Part shown: positions 39,439-47,581 of the stretch, in pieces | Numbering within the stretch: the first letter of the stretch is position 1 | Layout: each line of letters starts with the position of its first letter | Assembly (NCBI GenBank): GCA_010029825.1 | Contig: RGVZ01000014.1 | Span: 1 to 47,581, forward strand | Direction of reading: 5' to 3' | DNA: 47,581 bases | Origin: a bacterium | Lineage (GTDB): Bacteria; Bdellovibrionota_B; Oligoflexia; Oligoflexales; RGVZ01 | The notes under the pieces: generated by a model | Told to the model about the DNA's origin: nothing | Seen by the model: only the letters and a program-made list of their open reading frames with translations | The model's database searches: none | Made by a program: the position numbers and the translations under genes

Positions 39439-40065
39439 GTGGCCCGTTATACCGGTCCAGTTTGCAGGCTCTGTCGTCGTGAAGGCGAGAAGCTCTTCCT
39501 TAAGGGCGATCGTTGTTTCACGGACCGTTGTTCGTTTGAGCGTCGTGGGTACGCGCCGGGCCAGCATGGCCAGCAGCGCTCCAAGCTCTCCGAATTCGGC
39601 GTGCAAATGCGTGAAAAGCAAAAAGTCAAACGTGTTTATGGTCTCCTCGAGCGTCCGCTTCGGAATCTGTTCGCAAAGTCGGATAAAGAACGTGGCGTTA
39701 CCGCCGAGATCTTCTTCCGCAACCTCGAGCTCCGTTTGGATAACGTCGTTTACCGCATGGGGTTCGCCCGCAGCCGTAACGAAGCCAAGCAGATCGTTCG
39801 CCACAATCACATCCTCGTGAATGGCAAGCGCTGCAACATTCCGAGCGCTGGTCTCAGTGTCGGGGACGAAGTGAGTCTGGCGTCTGCGAGTCAAAAGCAA
39901 GCTCGTTTCACGTTGGCTGCTGAGTTGTTCGCCAAGCGCGCCGTGCTTCCGTGGTTCCAGGTGGACCATAACAAGTTCAGCGGTAAAGTGACGGCGGAGC
40001 CGACGCGTTCAGACATTCACATGAATGTGAAAGAGCGTCTCATCGTTGAATTGTACAACAAGTAA
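39439..40065 (+). CDS. rpsD: 30S ribosomal protein S4 (zinc motif retained)
   Basis: MARYTGPVCRLCRREGEKLFLKGDRCFTDRCSFERRGYAPGQHG. Confidence 0.97.
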   Translation: MARYTGPVCRLCRREGEKLFLKGDRCFTDRCSFERRGYAPGQHGQQRSKLSEFGVQMREKQKVKRVYGLLERPLRNLFAKSDKERGVTAEIFFRNLELRLDNVVYRMGFARSRNEAKQIVRHNHILVNGKRCNIPSAGLSVGDEVSLASASQKQARFTLAAELFAKRAVLPWFQVDHNKFSGKVTAEPTRSDIHMNVKERLIVELYNK

Positions 40066-40100
40066 TCTTGTTGTCCTGATACTGTCGGGAGAGAAATGCC

Positions 40101-41108
40101 ATGCATCGTAACTGGCAAGGTTTGATCAAACCAAAGAATATCGAAGCCGAAGCTCTGAATGATACTTACGGCAAATTCGTGGCGAAGCCTCTCGAGCGGG
40201 GCTACGGCCTGACGCTCGGTAACTCGCTCCGTCGCGTTCTCCTCGCGAGCCTCAACGGCGCCGCGATCGTGGCTGTGAAGATCGCAGGCGTGGACCATGA
40301 GTTCTCAACCATCCAGGGCGCGAAGGAAGACGTCACTGACATCATCCTCAACCTCAAGCAAGTGAACCTGCGGTACCTCGGTGAGAAAGATACCCGTATC
40401 TCCATCAAGGCCACGTCTGAAGGCGTCGTTCGCGCCAAGGATATTGTCACCCATGGCGACGTTGAGATCCTGAATCCGGATCAAGTTATCGCCACCCTCG
40501 GTGTCGATGGGTCTCTGGACATGGAGATGGTTGTTCGTCACGGCCGTGGCTACGTTGCTGCCGAGGATAACCGTTCGGAAGAACTGCCTGCTGATTTCAT
40601 CGCGATTGACTCGATTTTTGCTCCGGTCCGTCGCGTTGCTTACAACGTGTCGAACGCCCGCGTCGGTCAGATGACGGACTACGACAAGTTGAGCCTCGAG
40701 ATCTGGACCAACGGTGCAGTTCGTCCTGATGACGCGCTCGCATACGCTGCCAAGATCATCAAGGAACAGCTGACCATCTTCGTCAACTTCGACGAGGCTG
40801 AAGAAGAGGAACAGCGTCGCTCAGAGGAAGCCAAGCCGATGAGCCCGTCGCTGAACGACAATCTGTTCAAGACAGTCGATTCACTTGAGCTGAGCGTTCG
40901 CGCTGCGAATTGCCTTGAAAATGCCAACATCAAGTTTATTGGCGAGCTTGTGACCAAAACCGAAGCAGAAATGCTGAAGACCAAGAACTTCGGTCGCAAG
41001 TCCCTGAACGAGATCAAGGACATCTTGGCAGAAATGGGTCTTTCTCTGGGTATGAAGATCGATGGTTTCGATCCAACAACCCTGCGCAAAGACCAGGAAC
41101 AACACTAG
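40101..41108 (+). CDS. rpoA: RNA polymerase alpha subunit
   Basis: [24 protein letters not shown]-terminal [48 protein letters not shown]. Confidence 0.98.
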   Translation: MHRNWQGLIKPKNIEAEALNDTYGKFVAKPLERGYGLTLGNSLRRVLLASLNGAAIVAVKIAGVDHEFSTIQGAKEDVTDIILNLKQVNLRYLGEKDTRISIKATSEGVVRAKDIVTHGDVEILNPDQVIATLGVDGSLDMEMVVRHGRGYVAAEDNRSEELPADFIAIDSIFAPVRRVAYNVSNARVGQMTDYDKLSLEIWTNGAVRPDDALAYAAKIIKEQLTIFVNFDEAEEEEQRRSEEAKPMSPSLNDNLFKTVDSLELSVRAANCLENANIKFIGELVTKTEAEMLKTKNFGRKSLNEIKDILAEMGLSLGMKIDGFDPTTLRKDQEQH

Positions 41109-41125
41109 GATCACGGAGACGTGTC

Positions 41126-41500
41126 ATGAACCACGGTTTTGGATATCGTAAACTCGGCCGTAAAACGGCTCACCGCAAGGCGCTGTTGCGCAACATGGCG
41201 ACCTCCATGGTCCTCCATGAGCGGATTGACACAACGTTGCCGAAGGCAAAGGAACTTCGCAGTGTTGTTGAAAAGCTGATTACGCTGGGCAAGCGGGGCG
41301 ACCTGCATTCCCGCCGTCAAGCTGCCAGCTTCTTTTTTGATGACGTTGCAGTCTCCAAGGTCTTCGCTGACCTGGCGCCACGCTTCAAAGATCGTTCGGG
41401 CGGTTATACCCGCATCATGCGTCGCGGCAACCGTGCTGGCGATAACGCTGAGCTGGCCACGATTGAATTCGTGGACTACAAGTTCGACGCAGCCAAGTAA
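41126..41500 (+). CDS. rplQ: 50S ribosomal protein L17
   Basis: [45 protein letters not shown]. Confidence 0.97.
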   Translation: MNHGFGYRKLGRKTAHRKALLRNMATSMVLHERIDTTLPKAKELRSVVEKLITLGKRGDLHSRRQAASFFFDDVAVSKVFADLAPRFKDRSGGYTRIMRRGNRAGDNAELATIEFVDYKFDAAK

Positions 41501-41534
41501 CAAGGTCGTTGGATAGTCATCCCTCACGGTGACG

Positions 41535-41571
41535 AAAAAGGCCCTCCGGGTTATCCCCGGAGGGCCTTTTT
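41535..41571 (+). terminator. Rho-independent terminator after rplQ
   Basis: AAAAAGGCCCTCCGGG-TTAT-CCCCGGAGGGCCTTTTT, long near-perfect stem plus T tract. Confidence 0.95.
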
Positions 41572-41657
41572 GCTTTTATTGCGCCCGGTTGCACCTGATG
41601 TTCGAATTTTTTGGTAAATTATATTGAGAGATGTTCACGAACTTTCCGGGGTGCGTC

Positions 41658-42104
41658 ATGTCAAAGAAAGTAGTCCTGTCCCTCGGTCTTCTGCTGATAT
41701 CGCTGACAGGTTGCGTCGGGGACGAGTCTCTCGTCAATACGCTGGACCGTGCATTTTTCAGTCGGACAGGGCGATTCCTGTTTTCCTCTTATTCCTCGGT
41801 GACGATGAAAGAGATTCATCTGGGACTTGAGGAGCTCAGGGGCAAGAAGGTTTCTATTGAAGGGCGTGTGATTGAGGCCGGTAAGCATCAGACATTCTTC
41901 ATCATGGAAGATGACTCGGCCCGCATGTTGGTCGTGTTGACCCGGTATCCAAATGTGTTGCCGGACCTCGGTTCCAGAAACGGGAAAATTGTCCGTGTGC
42001 TGGGCATCGTAGGGAATGGTAAGAAAGGGTTGCCGATTGTCATGGCGTCGGCAATCAGGACGGTCAGTGATGAAGTGCCTGGTCAGGCGGCAAGCAAAGG
42101 CTGA
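41658..42104 (+). CDS. Lipoprotein, hypothetical (possible OB-fold)
   Basis: MSKKVVLSLGLLLISLTGC lipobox; LRGKKVSIEGRVIEAGKHQTFFIMEDDSARMLVVL. Confidence 0.7.
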   Translation: MSKKVVLSLGLLLISLTGCVGDESLVNTLDRAFFSRTGRFLFSSYSSVTMKEIHLGLEELRGKKVSIEGRVIEAGKHQTFFIMEDDSARMLVVLTRYPNVLPDLGSRNGKIVRVLGIVGNGKKGLPIVMASAIRTVSDEVPGQAASKG

Positions 42105-42155
42105 CCAGAGTCACGTTCAGTGTCAGGAGAAACCTGCAAACAGGTTGGCTGAGCA

Positions 42156-43250
42156 TTGCGTCTTTTCTTATATATTTTGCGGGATTTCTTCAAATACCTG
42201 ATCGGGGCGTTGTGCCTTACCCTTTTTCTTTTCATCCTGTTTGATTTCATTCACAAGACGACACGTTACTTTCCCCGGTACAAGCCATCGGCAGGCCTCG
42301 TATTCAAAATGTACCTGTACCAGTTGCCCGGTCATATTCTCCAGGCGATGCCCATCGCGGCCCTGTTGGCGTCAGTCACGTGCATGGTCCTTCTGGGGCG
42401 GACAAACGAGCTGACCGCGATGCGCTCCGCGGGCATGGGTCCGTTCAGGATCGGCGCGCCGCTGTTCGCGGGAGGGGTCATCCTGGCCCTGACCAGTTGG
42501 GTTTTAAGTGAATATGTAATCCCCGTAAGTTCGGGACGAATGCATTACGTGGAAGAAGTCCAGATCGAGGGAACGCCGTCATTTGAGATTGCGCAAGGTG
42601 TCAGTTGGTTGCGTCTGGGTGACATGATCTACAACTTCGGCACGTATGACCTCGAGCTGCAGGCGTTCCAGGATCTAAGGATCTCGCGCATTGCGCACGA
42701 CTTTACGCCTGTCCAGTCGGTGGAGGCCAAATCAGCCAAGAGTCTCAGCAAGGATTCCGGTTGGGCTCTGGCCGGCGTTTCTGTGATGGATTTTGATGAG
42801 CAGGGGAATGTGACGAGGATTACCCGGAAGGACGAAATGGTCATCAAAATGCCGGTCGATGTCCATAAGCTTCAGCGCGAACGTCGACTGCCGAGTGAGA
42901 TGAGTCGTCGTGAGCTTTTTGTCCGGATCAAGGGCGAGGAAAATTCCGGCAGGGATATTTTACCTTTGGAGGTAGATTATCATTTGAAACTGGCTTTCCC
43001 TTTCGCGGCCATTGTGGTCAGTCTTCTTGGTCTGAAGTTCATGTACAGCTCCGAGCGTTCCGCCGAGACGGCAAGAAGCATCCTCTTGGCTCTGGGCGTG
43101 GGGATGAGCTTCTGGTTCTTGCAAAATTCATTTTTGGCCCTGGGGCGCAGAGGGAACCTGTCCCCCGCCCTGAGCGCCTGGGCGGCAAATATCATCTTGC
43201 TCGCCATCGTCATGTGGGATGTGTGGCGAGCCCGGGTTACTTCACGATAA
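42156..43250 (+). CDS. LptF/LptG family LPS export permease
   Basis: LRDFFKYLIGALCLTLFLFILFDFIHKTTRYF, QAMPIAALLASVTCMVLLGRTNELTAMRSAGMG; C-terminal TM segments. Confidence 0.9.
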   Translation: MRLFLYILRDFFKYLIGALCLTLFLFILFDFIHKTTRYFPRYKPSAGLVFKMYLYQLPGHILQAMPIAALLASVTCMVLLGRTNELTAMRSAGMGPFRIGAPLFAGGVILALTSWVLSEYVIPVSSGRMHYVEEVQIEGTPSFEIAQGVSWLRLGDMIYNFGTYDLELQAFQDLRISRIAHDFTPVQSVEAKSAKSLSKDSGWALAGVSVMDFDEQGNVTRITRKDEMVIKMPVDVHKLQRERRLPSEMSRRELFVRIKGEENSGRDILPLEVDYHLKLAFPFAAIVVSLLGLKFMYSSERSAETARSILLALGVGMSFWFLQNSFLALGRRGNLSPALSAWAANIILLAIVMWDVWRARVTSR

Positions 43251-44244
43251 TGTCAATTTTGGACCGCTGGCGTTGCTCGGACAACCAGCGCCTGGTCTGA
43301 TTGGAAAGTTCGGCAGATCTCAGCTCTGATTCCAGTTCGGCCTTCTTGCGTTGCATGTCCTTGCCGAGCGAAATCTTGCGATCCTCAATCTTGAAAATGA
43401 GAATGGTCGAGCCGATTTCAATTGGCGGGGTCACGCCTCCCACATCGAGACGTTCGATTTCTTTGCGGATGACCGGAGTCAGGTCCTTCAGATGGACGCC
43501 TTCCATCAAACCGCCGTTTGCGGCTTTTTGACGGTCATCTGAATATAATTTAACGGCATCCACGAACGGCACCCCAGCCTCGATCTTGCCGCGCGCCTCA
43601 CGCGCCAGCGACCGTTTCGCCTCGGAGATGACAGAGCCGGCGCCCTCCGGGATTTGAATGGATATCTGGCGCAAGATGATTTCGACGAGGTCTGAAGATG
43701 ACCCTGATCGCTTGATGTACGCGGTCTCAAGGTCCTTGTCGGTGACCTTGATCAATGGCGCGATGACACGGCGTTGGAATCGACCCAGGATCAACTGGTT
43801 ACGGAAATCTTGCCGGTATTCCTCATAAGTTTTGTTTTGACGGGCGAGGAATCCCTCGAGGCCTTTTTTATCGAGTCCCTTGCTTGCGAGAAATTCCGTG
43901 ATCTCAGCCTCAAGTTCCTCATCGGTAACATCCAGATCCAGCTCCTTGGCCTTTTGCTTGATCAGAAGAAGATTGACCACGTCCTGGGTGGCTCGTTCAA
44001 ACGGGGGGGCTTGCTCGGTCGCGGGATATTCTGAAACCGTGACCAGGGGGCCATTCTCTACTTTGGTCGAAACATCGCTATACAAGAAAGGCTGGCCGTT
44101 AACGGTTCCGAGGACCCGGTCTACCAGAACTTCAGCGGCATCAGCCCGACCCTTGGCCATGGTGAGTCCCGCGACCAGGATCGTGAGGTGGATCAGGACC
44201 GCGGAGAGGTGATTGGTATTGAGTTCAGGGCGGATTCCAGCCAC
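43237..44244 (-). CDS. SurA-like periplasmic chaperone / SurA_N domain protein
   Basis: Signal peptide; VDRVLGTVNGQPFLYSDV, LLLIKQKAKELDLDVTDEELEAEI, PPIC-like region GGLMEGVHLKDLTPVIRKEIERLDVGGVTPPIEIGSTILIFKIEDRK. Confidence 0.85.
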   Translation of the reverse strand: MAGIRPELNTNHLSAVLIHLTILVAGLTMAKGRADAAEVLVDRVLGTVNGQPFLYSDVSTKVENGPLVTVSEYPATEQAPPFERATQDVVNLLLIKQKAKELDLDVTDEELEAEITEFLASKGLDKKGLEGFLARQNKTYEEYRQDFRNQLILGRFQRRVIAPLIKVTDKDLETAYIKRSGSSSDLVEIILRQISIQIPEGAGSVISEAKRSLAREARGKIEAGVPFVDAVKLYSDDRQKAANGGLMEGVHLKDLTPVIRKEIERLDVGGVTPPIEIGSTILIFKIEDRKISLGKDMQRKKAELESELRSAELSNQTRRWLSEQRQRSKIDIIVK

Positions 44245-45203
44245 TTGCGGTATTCCTCATCCTTGCGTTTGGCCAACAGGACTGCCCGTATCTTCGGGGT
44301 CGCTTCTTTCAAGCTGAGCTCTCGTCTTGGCCGCTTTTCCTGCAGCATAATAATGTGAAATCCATATGTCGACTTTAGAATCTCGCTGATCTGGCCCGGC
44401 TGCATCTCGAAAGAAACATCGAAAACTGCCGGGACGTCTCCTTTGGCGAAGGGTCCCACCTTGCCGCCACTGGTTTCACCCTCCGGTGCTATGGAATGCT
44501 TGCGGGCCATCTCTGCGAAGTTGTGCTGGTTGATCTCCCGTTTCACTCTCCTGGCCGCGGGCTCGTCTGGCAGGACAACTTGTCGAACAATCGCCTGTGG
44601 CGGCAAACGGAATTCCGGAAGGTGGTTCTTGTAGTACTCGGTGATCTCCGTCTCTCTTGGCTCGGTCAGTGGGAAGATACGCGCCTCGACGTACTGCAGG
44701 ATGATGGAACGTTCACAAAGCCGGTTTTTCAGTAATTCACGGGAGCGAGATGATCCAAAGAGCCCTGGATTTTCCTCAATTGAGGTTTGCCATTCCTTGA
44801 GGCAGGCGGTGTACCGCGAGGGGTCCTCGATGTCGAATTTCTTGTCTTGTTGCAGATACTTGAAGAGAGCTTTTCGTTCGATCATTCCCGCGAGCAGGCT
44901 CTGCTTGAGCGGGCTCAGTTCCTTCTCGAACTTGTTACCGAGGTCAGGAATCGGGGTCATCTCCCCGGGACCTACCATGCCTTTCAGATGGAGGTTGTAC
45001 TCCCACTCAAGGTCATCACTGTCGATCGGGGCACCAGCAACCTCAACAAGAGTTGAGCCATGACGCAAGTTCTCAAAGTTGGGGATGTCACGATTCCGGA
45101 CTTCCGCGATCTTGTAGCCGTTGACCGCGAGCCAGGCGACGATACCTGCGCTGAAACAGGCACCTGCGATGATGAGGCGGCGTTTGAGGCTGCTGTCGAT
45201 CAT
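44193..45203 (-). CDS. Parvulin-type peptidyl-prolyl cis-trans isomerase
   Basis: RQVVLPDEPAARRVKREINQHNFAEMARKHSIAPEGETSGGKVGPFAKGDVPAVFDVSFEMQPGQISEILKSTYGFHIIMLQEKRP. Confidence 0.9.
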   Translation of the reverse strand: MIDSSLKRRLIIAGACFSAGIVAWLAVNGYKIAEVRNRDIPNFENLRHGSTLVEVAGAPIDSDDLEWEYNLHLKGMVGPGEMTPIPDLGNKFEKELSPLKQSLLAGMIERKALFKYLQQDKKFDIEDPSRYTACLKEWQTSIEENPGLFGSSRSRELLKNRLCERSIILQYVEARIFPLTEPRETEITEYYKNHLPEFRLPPQAIVRQVVLPDEPAARRVKREINQHNFAEMARKHSIAPEGETSGGKVGPFAKGDVPAVFDVSFEMQPGQISEILKSTYGFHIIMLQEKRPRRELSLKEATPKIRAVLLAKRKDEEYRKWLESALNSIPITSPRS

Positions 45204-45208
45204 CCGTT

Positions 45209-47581
45209 TCAGCTCCTTTGAGAAATGGACATGGCCAGTGGCTCTACCAATGTTACCAGTTCCGCGATCATCTGGTCTTGCTGGGTTGGATTTGGTTGAG
45301 TGAATGTCTGGGCGTAAAGGAACAACTTGCCGTCCGGTGTCAGGCGATACTTGTCCGGGTGGTTCCTGACGGCGTCCAAAATGGTATCAATCTGGGCCTC
45401 GTTGAGGGAGCCGAATTTGAGTTCGTAGAAGTTCCGCCCGCCGATGGCCAGGGACGTCATTTTGGCCTGGCTGAGCCCCCGCTTGAGTGTGGCGACCCTG
45501 AACAAACGTATCAGGGGTTCGGGCATCGTGCCGAAACGATCGATGGTCTCCCGTTTAAGCCTGAGAAGATCCTCTTCATCCGAGGCGGAGAAAATCGATT
45601 TGTAGAGCTGCAGCCTTAGATTCTCAGGTTCGATATAGGTGCCCGGAATCATGGCGGTAATTGGGAGCTTGATCTCGGTGTCTATCTTTTCGATGACTTC
45701 GTGGCCGCGCAGCTCGGCGATCGCGGCTTCCAACATGTCTGTGTACATCTCAAGGCCGATTTCACTGATTTTTCCCGACTGTTCCCCGCCGAGAAGATTT
45801 CCTGCCCCGCGGATTTCGAGGTCGTGACTGGCGATCTGGAAACCTGCCCCCAGTTCCTGGTGGGCGCTCAGCACTTCGAGGCGCTTCTTTGCCTCATCCG
45901 TCAAGGTGTCCTCGGCAGCGGTCAGGAAGTACGCATACGCTTGCATGGAGGAGCGCCCGACCCTGCCGCGGATCTGATAAAGCTGCGCGAGCCCGAAGTT
46001 TTCGGCGCGATTGACGATCAAGGTGTTGACGTTCGGCATGTCGATTCCGGACTCGATGATGGTCGTGCAAACGAGCACCGGGAATTTTTGTTCCATGAAG
46101 TCGATGATGACTTCCTCGAGCTGATGTTCGCGCATCTGCCCGTGGGCCACGCGCACATCGATGCCTGGCACCAGGCTCTTGATGAAGAGCCGCATCTCCT
46201 CGATGTCCTCGACCCGGTTGTGCAGGAAGAAGACTTGCCCACCCCGGGCGACCTCGTTGAGTATGGCTTCACGGATCAGGGTTTCGTCGAACCGCGCGAT
46301 ATAGGTTTTGACTGACAGCCGTTCCTGCGGCGGGGTCGCGATGATGGAAATATCGCGAAGGCCCAGCATGGACATGTGGAGCGTGCGGGGAATTGGGGTT
46401 GCCGTCAGGGTCAGGACGTGAGCGTTCGCCCGCAGTTCCTTGAGTTTTTCCTTGTGTCCGACGCCAAAGCGTTGCTCTTCGTCAATGACGAGAAGCCCGA
46501 GGCGTTTTGGTTTGATGTCTTTGGACAACAAGCGGTGGGTTCCGACCAGGATATCAAGGTCCCCGCGGGCAAGCGCCTCCAGGTTTGCCTTGGTTGTTTT
46601 CGCGTCGACAAACCGGTTGACCTGGCCGACTTTAACGCCGTGGCGGGCGAGCCTGTCGGCAAACGTGCGGTAGTGTTGGTAGCAAAGCACGGTAGTCGGC
46701 ACCAGGACGAGTACCTGGTCCCCCTCAAGCACAGAGCGCATGGCAGCCCGGAGCGCGACCTCGGTCTTGCCAAACCCCACGTCCCCGCAAACAAGTCGAT
46801 CCATCGGTTTTTCACCGACAATGTCAGCGAAGACATCATCGATGGCTTTTTGCTGATCCTCAGTCTCCTCAAAGGGAAATTCGGCCTCCAGCTTGAAGTA
46901 TTCATCCCCGGGGGGATTGTAGCGGTGAGTATCCGCGAGGGCGCGGGCAGCCTGAATTTTGAGAAGCTGCTCTGCCATGTCCTTGATCTCGGATTTGATC
47001 CGCGACTTCTTTTTTTCCCAGACCTGGCCGCCGAGCTTGTCAACCATCCCGCGGCCACCCTCGCCCCCTGAGCTATAGCGTTGCAGCAGGTTCAGGCGGT
47101 CGACGGGCATGTAAATCTTGTCGTTGCCAGAGTATTCGATGACGAGGAAGTCGTTGGTCAGGCCGCCCACGTTCATCGTCATCATGCCGGTGTAGCGGCC
47201 AATGCCATGCTGGACATGAACGACGAGATCACCTGGTTTCAGGTCCCTGAACGAGCTGAGGTAGTTTTGCAGTTTCGCGGAAGGTGGCTTTGGCCTGCGT
47301 TTTCTGACCCCGAACAGCGCCTGTTCCGGCAGGACCAAAGTGTTCGTGTCATGGAGCCAGACGTGGGATTGGACATCCCCGAGGCCCAGGGCGACGGTTC
47401 CGGGAGCGATTTTTCCTTCAATAACCTCGCGAAGCAGCGCAGGACTGCGGACGGGGAGGATTCCGCGATGGCTGAGCAGGTTTGAGATGCGATCCAGTTG
47501 CTCGTCGTGATGAGCGAGTACCGCTACGGAGCCTTCTTCTTTCTTCAAGACAGACCGGATCGCGTCCACCCACTGGTCAAA
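45209..47581 (-). CDS. mfd: Transcription-repair coupling factor Mfd (C-terminal part, runs off right edge)
   Basis: GDLVVHVQHGIGRYTGM RID; RLVCGDVGFGKTEVALRAAMRSV; VIDEEQRFGVGHKEKLKELR; TATPIPRTLHMSMLGLRDISIIATPP; TRCF C-terminal domain. Confidence 0.97.
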   Translation of the reverse strand, partial: FDQWVDAIRSVLKKEEGSVAVLAHHDEQLDRISNLLSHRGILPVRSPALLREVIEGKIAPGTVALGLGDVQSHVWLHDTNTLVLPEQALFGVRKRRPKPPSAKLQNYLSSFRDLKPGDLVVHVQHGIGRYTGMMTMNVGGLTNDFLVIEYSGNDKIYMPVDRLNLLQRYSSGGEGGRGMVDKLGGQVWEKKKSRIKSEIKDMAEQLLKIQAARALADTHRYNPPGDEYFKLEAEFPFEETEDQQKAIDDVFADIVGEKPMDRLVCGDVGFGKTEVALRAAMRSVLEGDQVLVLVPTTVLCYQHYRTFADRLARHGVKVGQVNRFVDAKTTKANLEALARGDLDILVGTHRLLSKDIKPKRLGLLVIDEEQRFGVGHKEKLKELRANAHVLTLTATPIPRTLHMSMLGLRDISIIATPPQERLSVKTYIARFDETLIREAILNEVARGGQVFFLHNRVEDIEEMRLFIKSLVPGIDVRVAHGQMREHQLEEVIIDFMEQKFPVLVCTTIIESGIDMPNVNTLIVNRAENFGLAQLYQIRGRVGRSSMQAYAYFLTAAEDTLTDEAKKRLEVLSAHQELGAGFQIASHDLEIRGAGNLLGGEQSGKISEIGLEMYTDMLEAAIAELRGHEVIEKIDTEIKLPITAMIPGTYIEPENLRLQLYKSIFSASDEEDLLRLKRETIDRFGTMPEPLIRLFRVATLKRGLSQAKMTSLAIGGRNFYELKFGSLNEAQIDTILDAVRNHPDKYRLTPDGKLFLYAQTFTQPNPTQQDQMIAELVTLVEPLAMSISQRS

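Noticed and set aside
45701-47071. Plus-strand ORFs 45701-46315 and 46376-47071
   Set aside because: Antisense to mfd, whose helicase motifs are clear.
1-47581. CRISPR arrays, toxin-antitoxin or phage-defence modules
   Set aside because: No regularly spaced repeats, and none of the ORFs shows recognisable defence or toxin-antitoxin families.

Overview
The window looks like an ordinary chromosomal segment of a Gram-negative-type bacterium. I see no CRISPR array, transposase, integrase or phage signature. Left part (1-26.9 kb): partial membrane glycosyltransferase-like gene, methylmalonyl-CoA mutase plus MeaB GTPase, PLD/cardiolipin synthase, a cytochrome c/FTR1 iron permease, tRNA-Arg(CCG), SMR transporter, LCM-like methyltransferase, a secreted M28 peptidase that appears truncated, an alkaline phosphatase superfamily protein, MqnC, hemerythrin, rplS, yraN, rnhB, trxA, a degenerate NtrC-like regulator, an orphan HAMP membrane protein, a GHMP kinase, a pseudo-receiver-like protein, YacG, an FAD oxidoreductase, a divergent solute-binding protein, Map, and an OlsB-like/PlsC/M14 gene cluster. 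Middle (26.9-41.6 kb): the S10-spc-alpha ribosomal supercluster from rpsJ to rplQ, with secY, adk, infA and rpoA. Right end: lipoprotein, LptF/G permease, two SurA/parvulin-like proteins and the C-terminal part of Mfd, cut by the window edge. The strongest anomalies are in the ribosomal cluster. rplX (uL24) is missing between rplN and rplE, and rpsH (uS8) stops about 20 residues early, losing its conserved C-terminal rRNA-binding motif. Both need checking against assembly error. I found no convincing wholly new multi-gene system.
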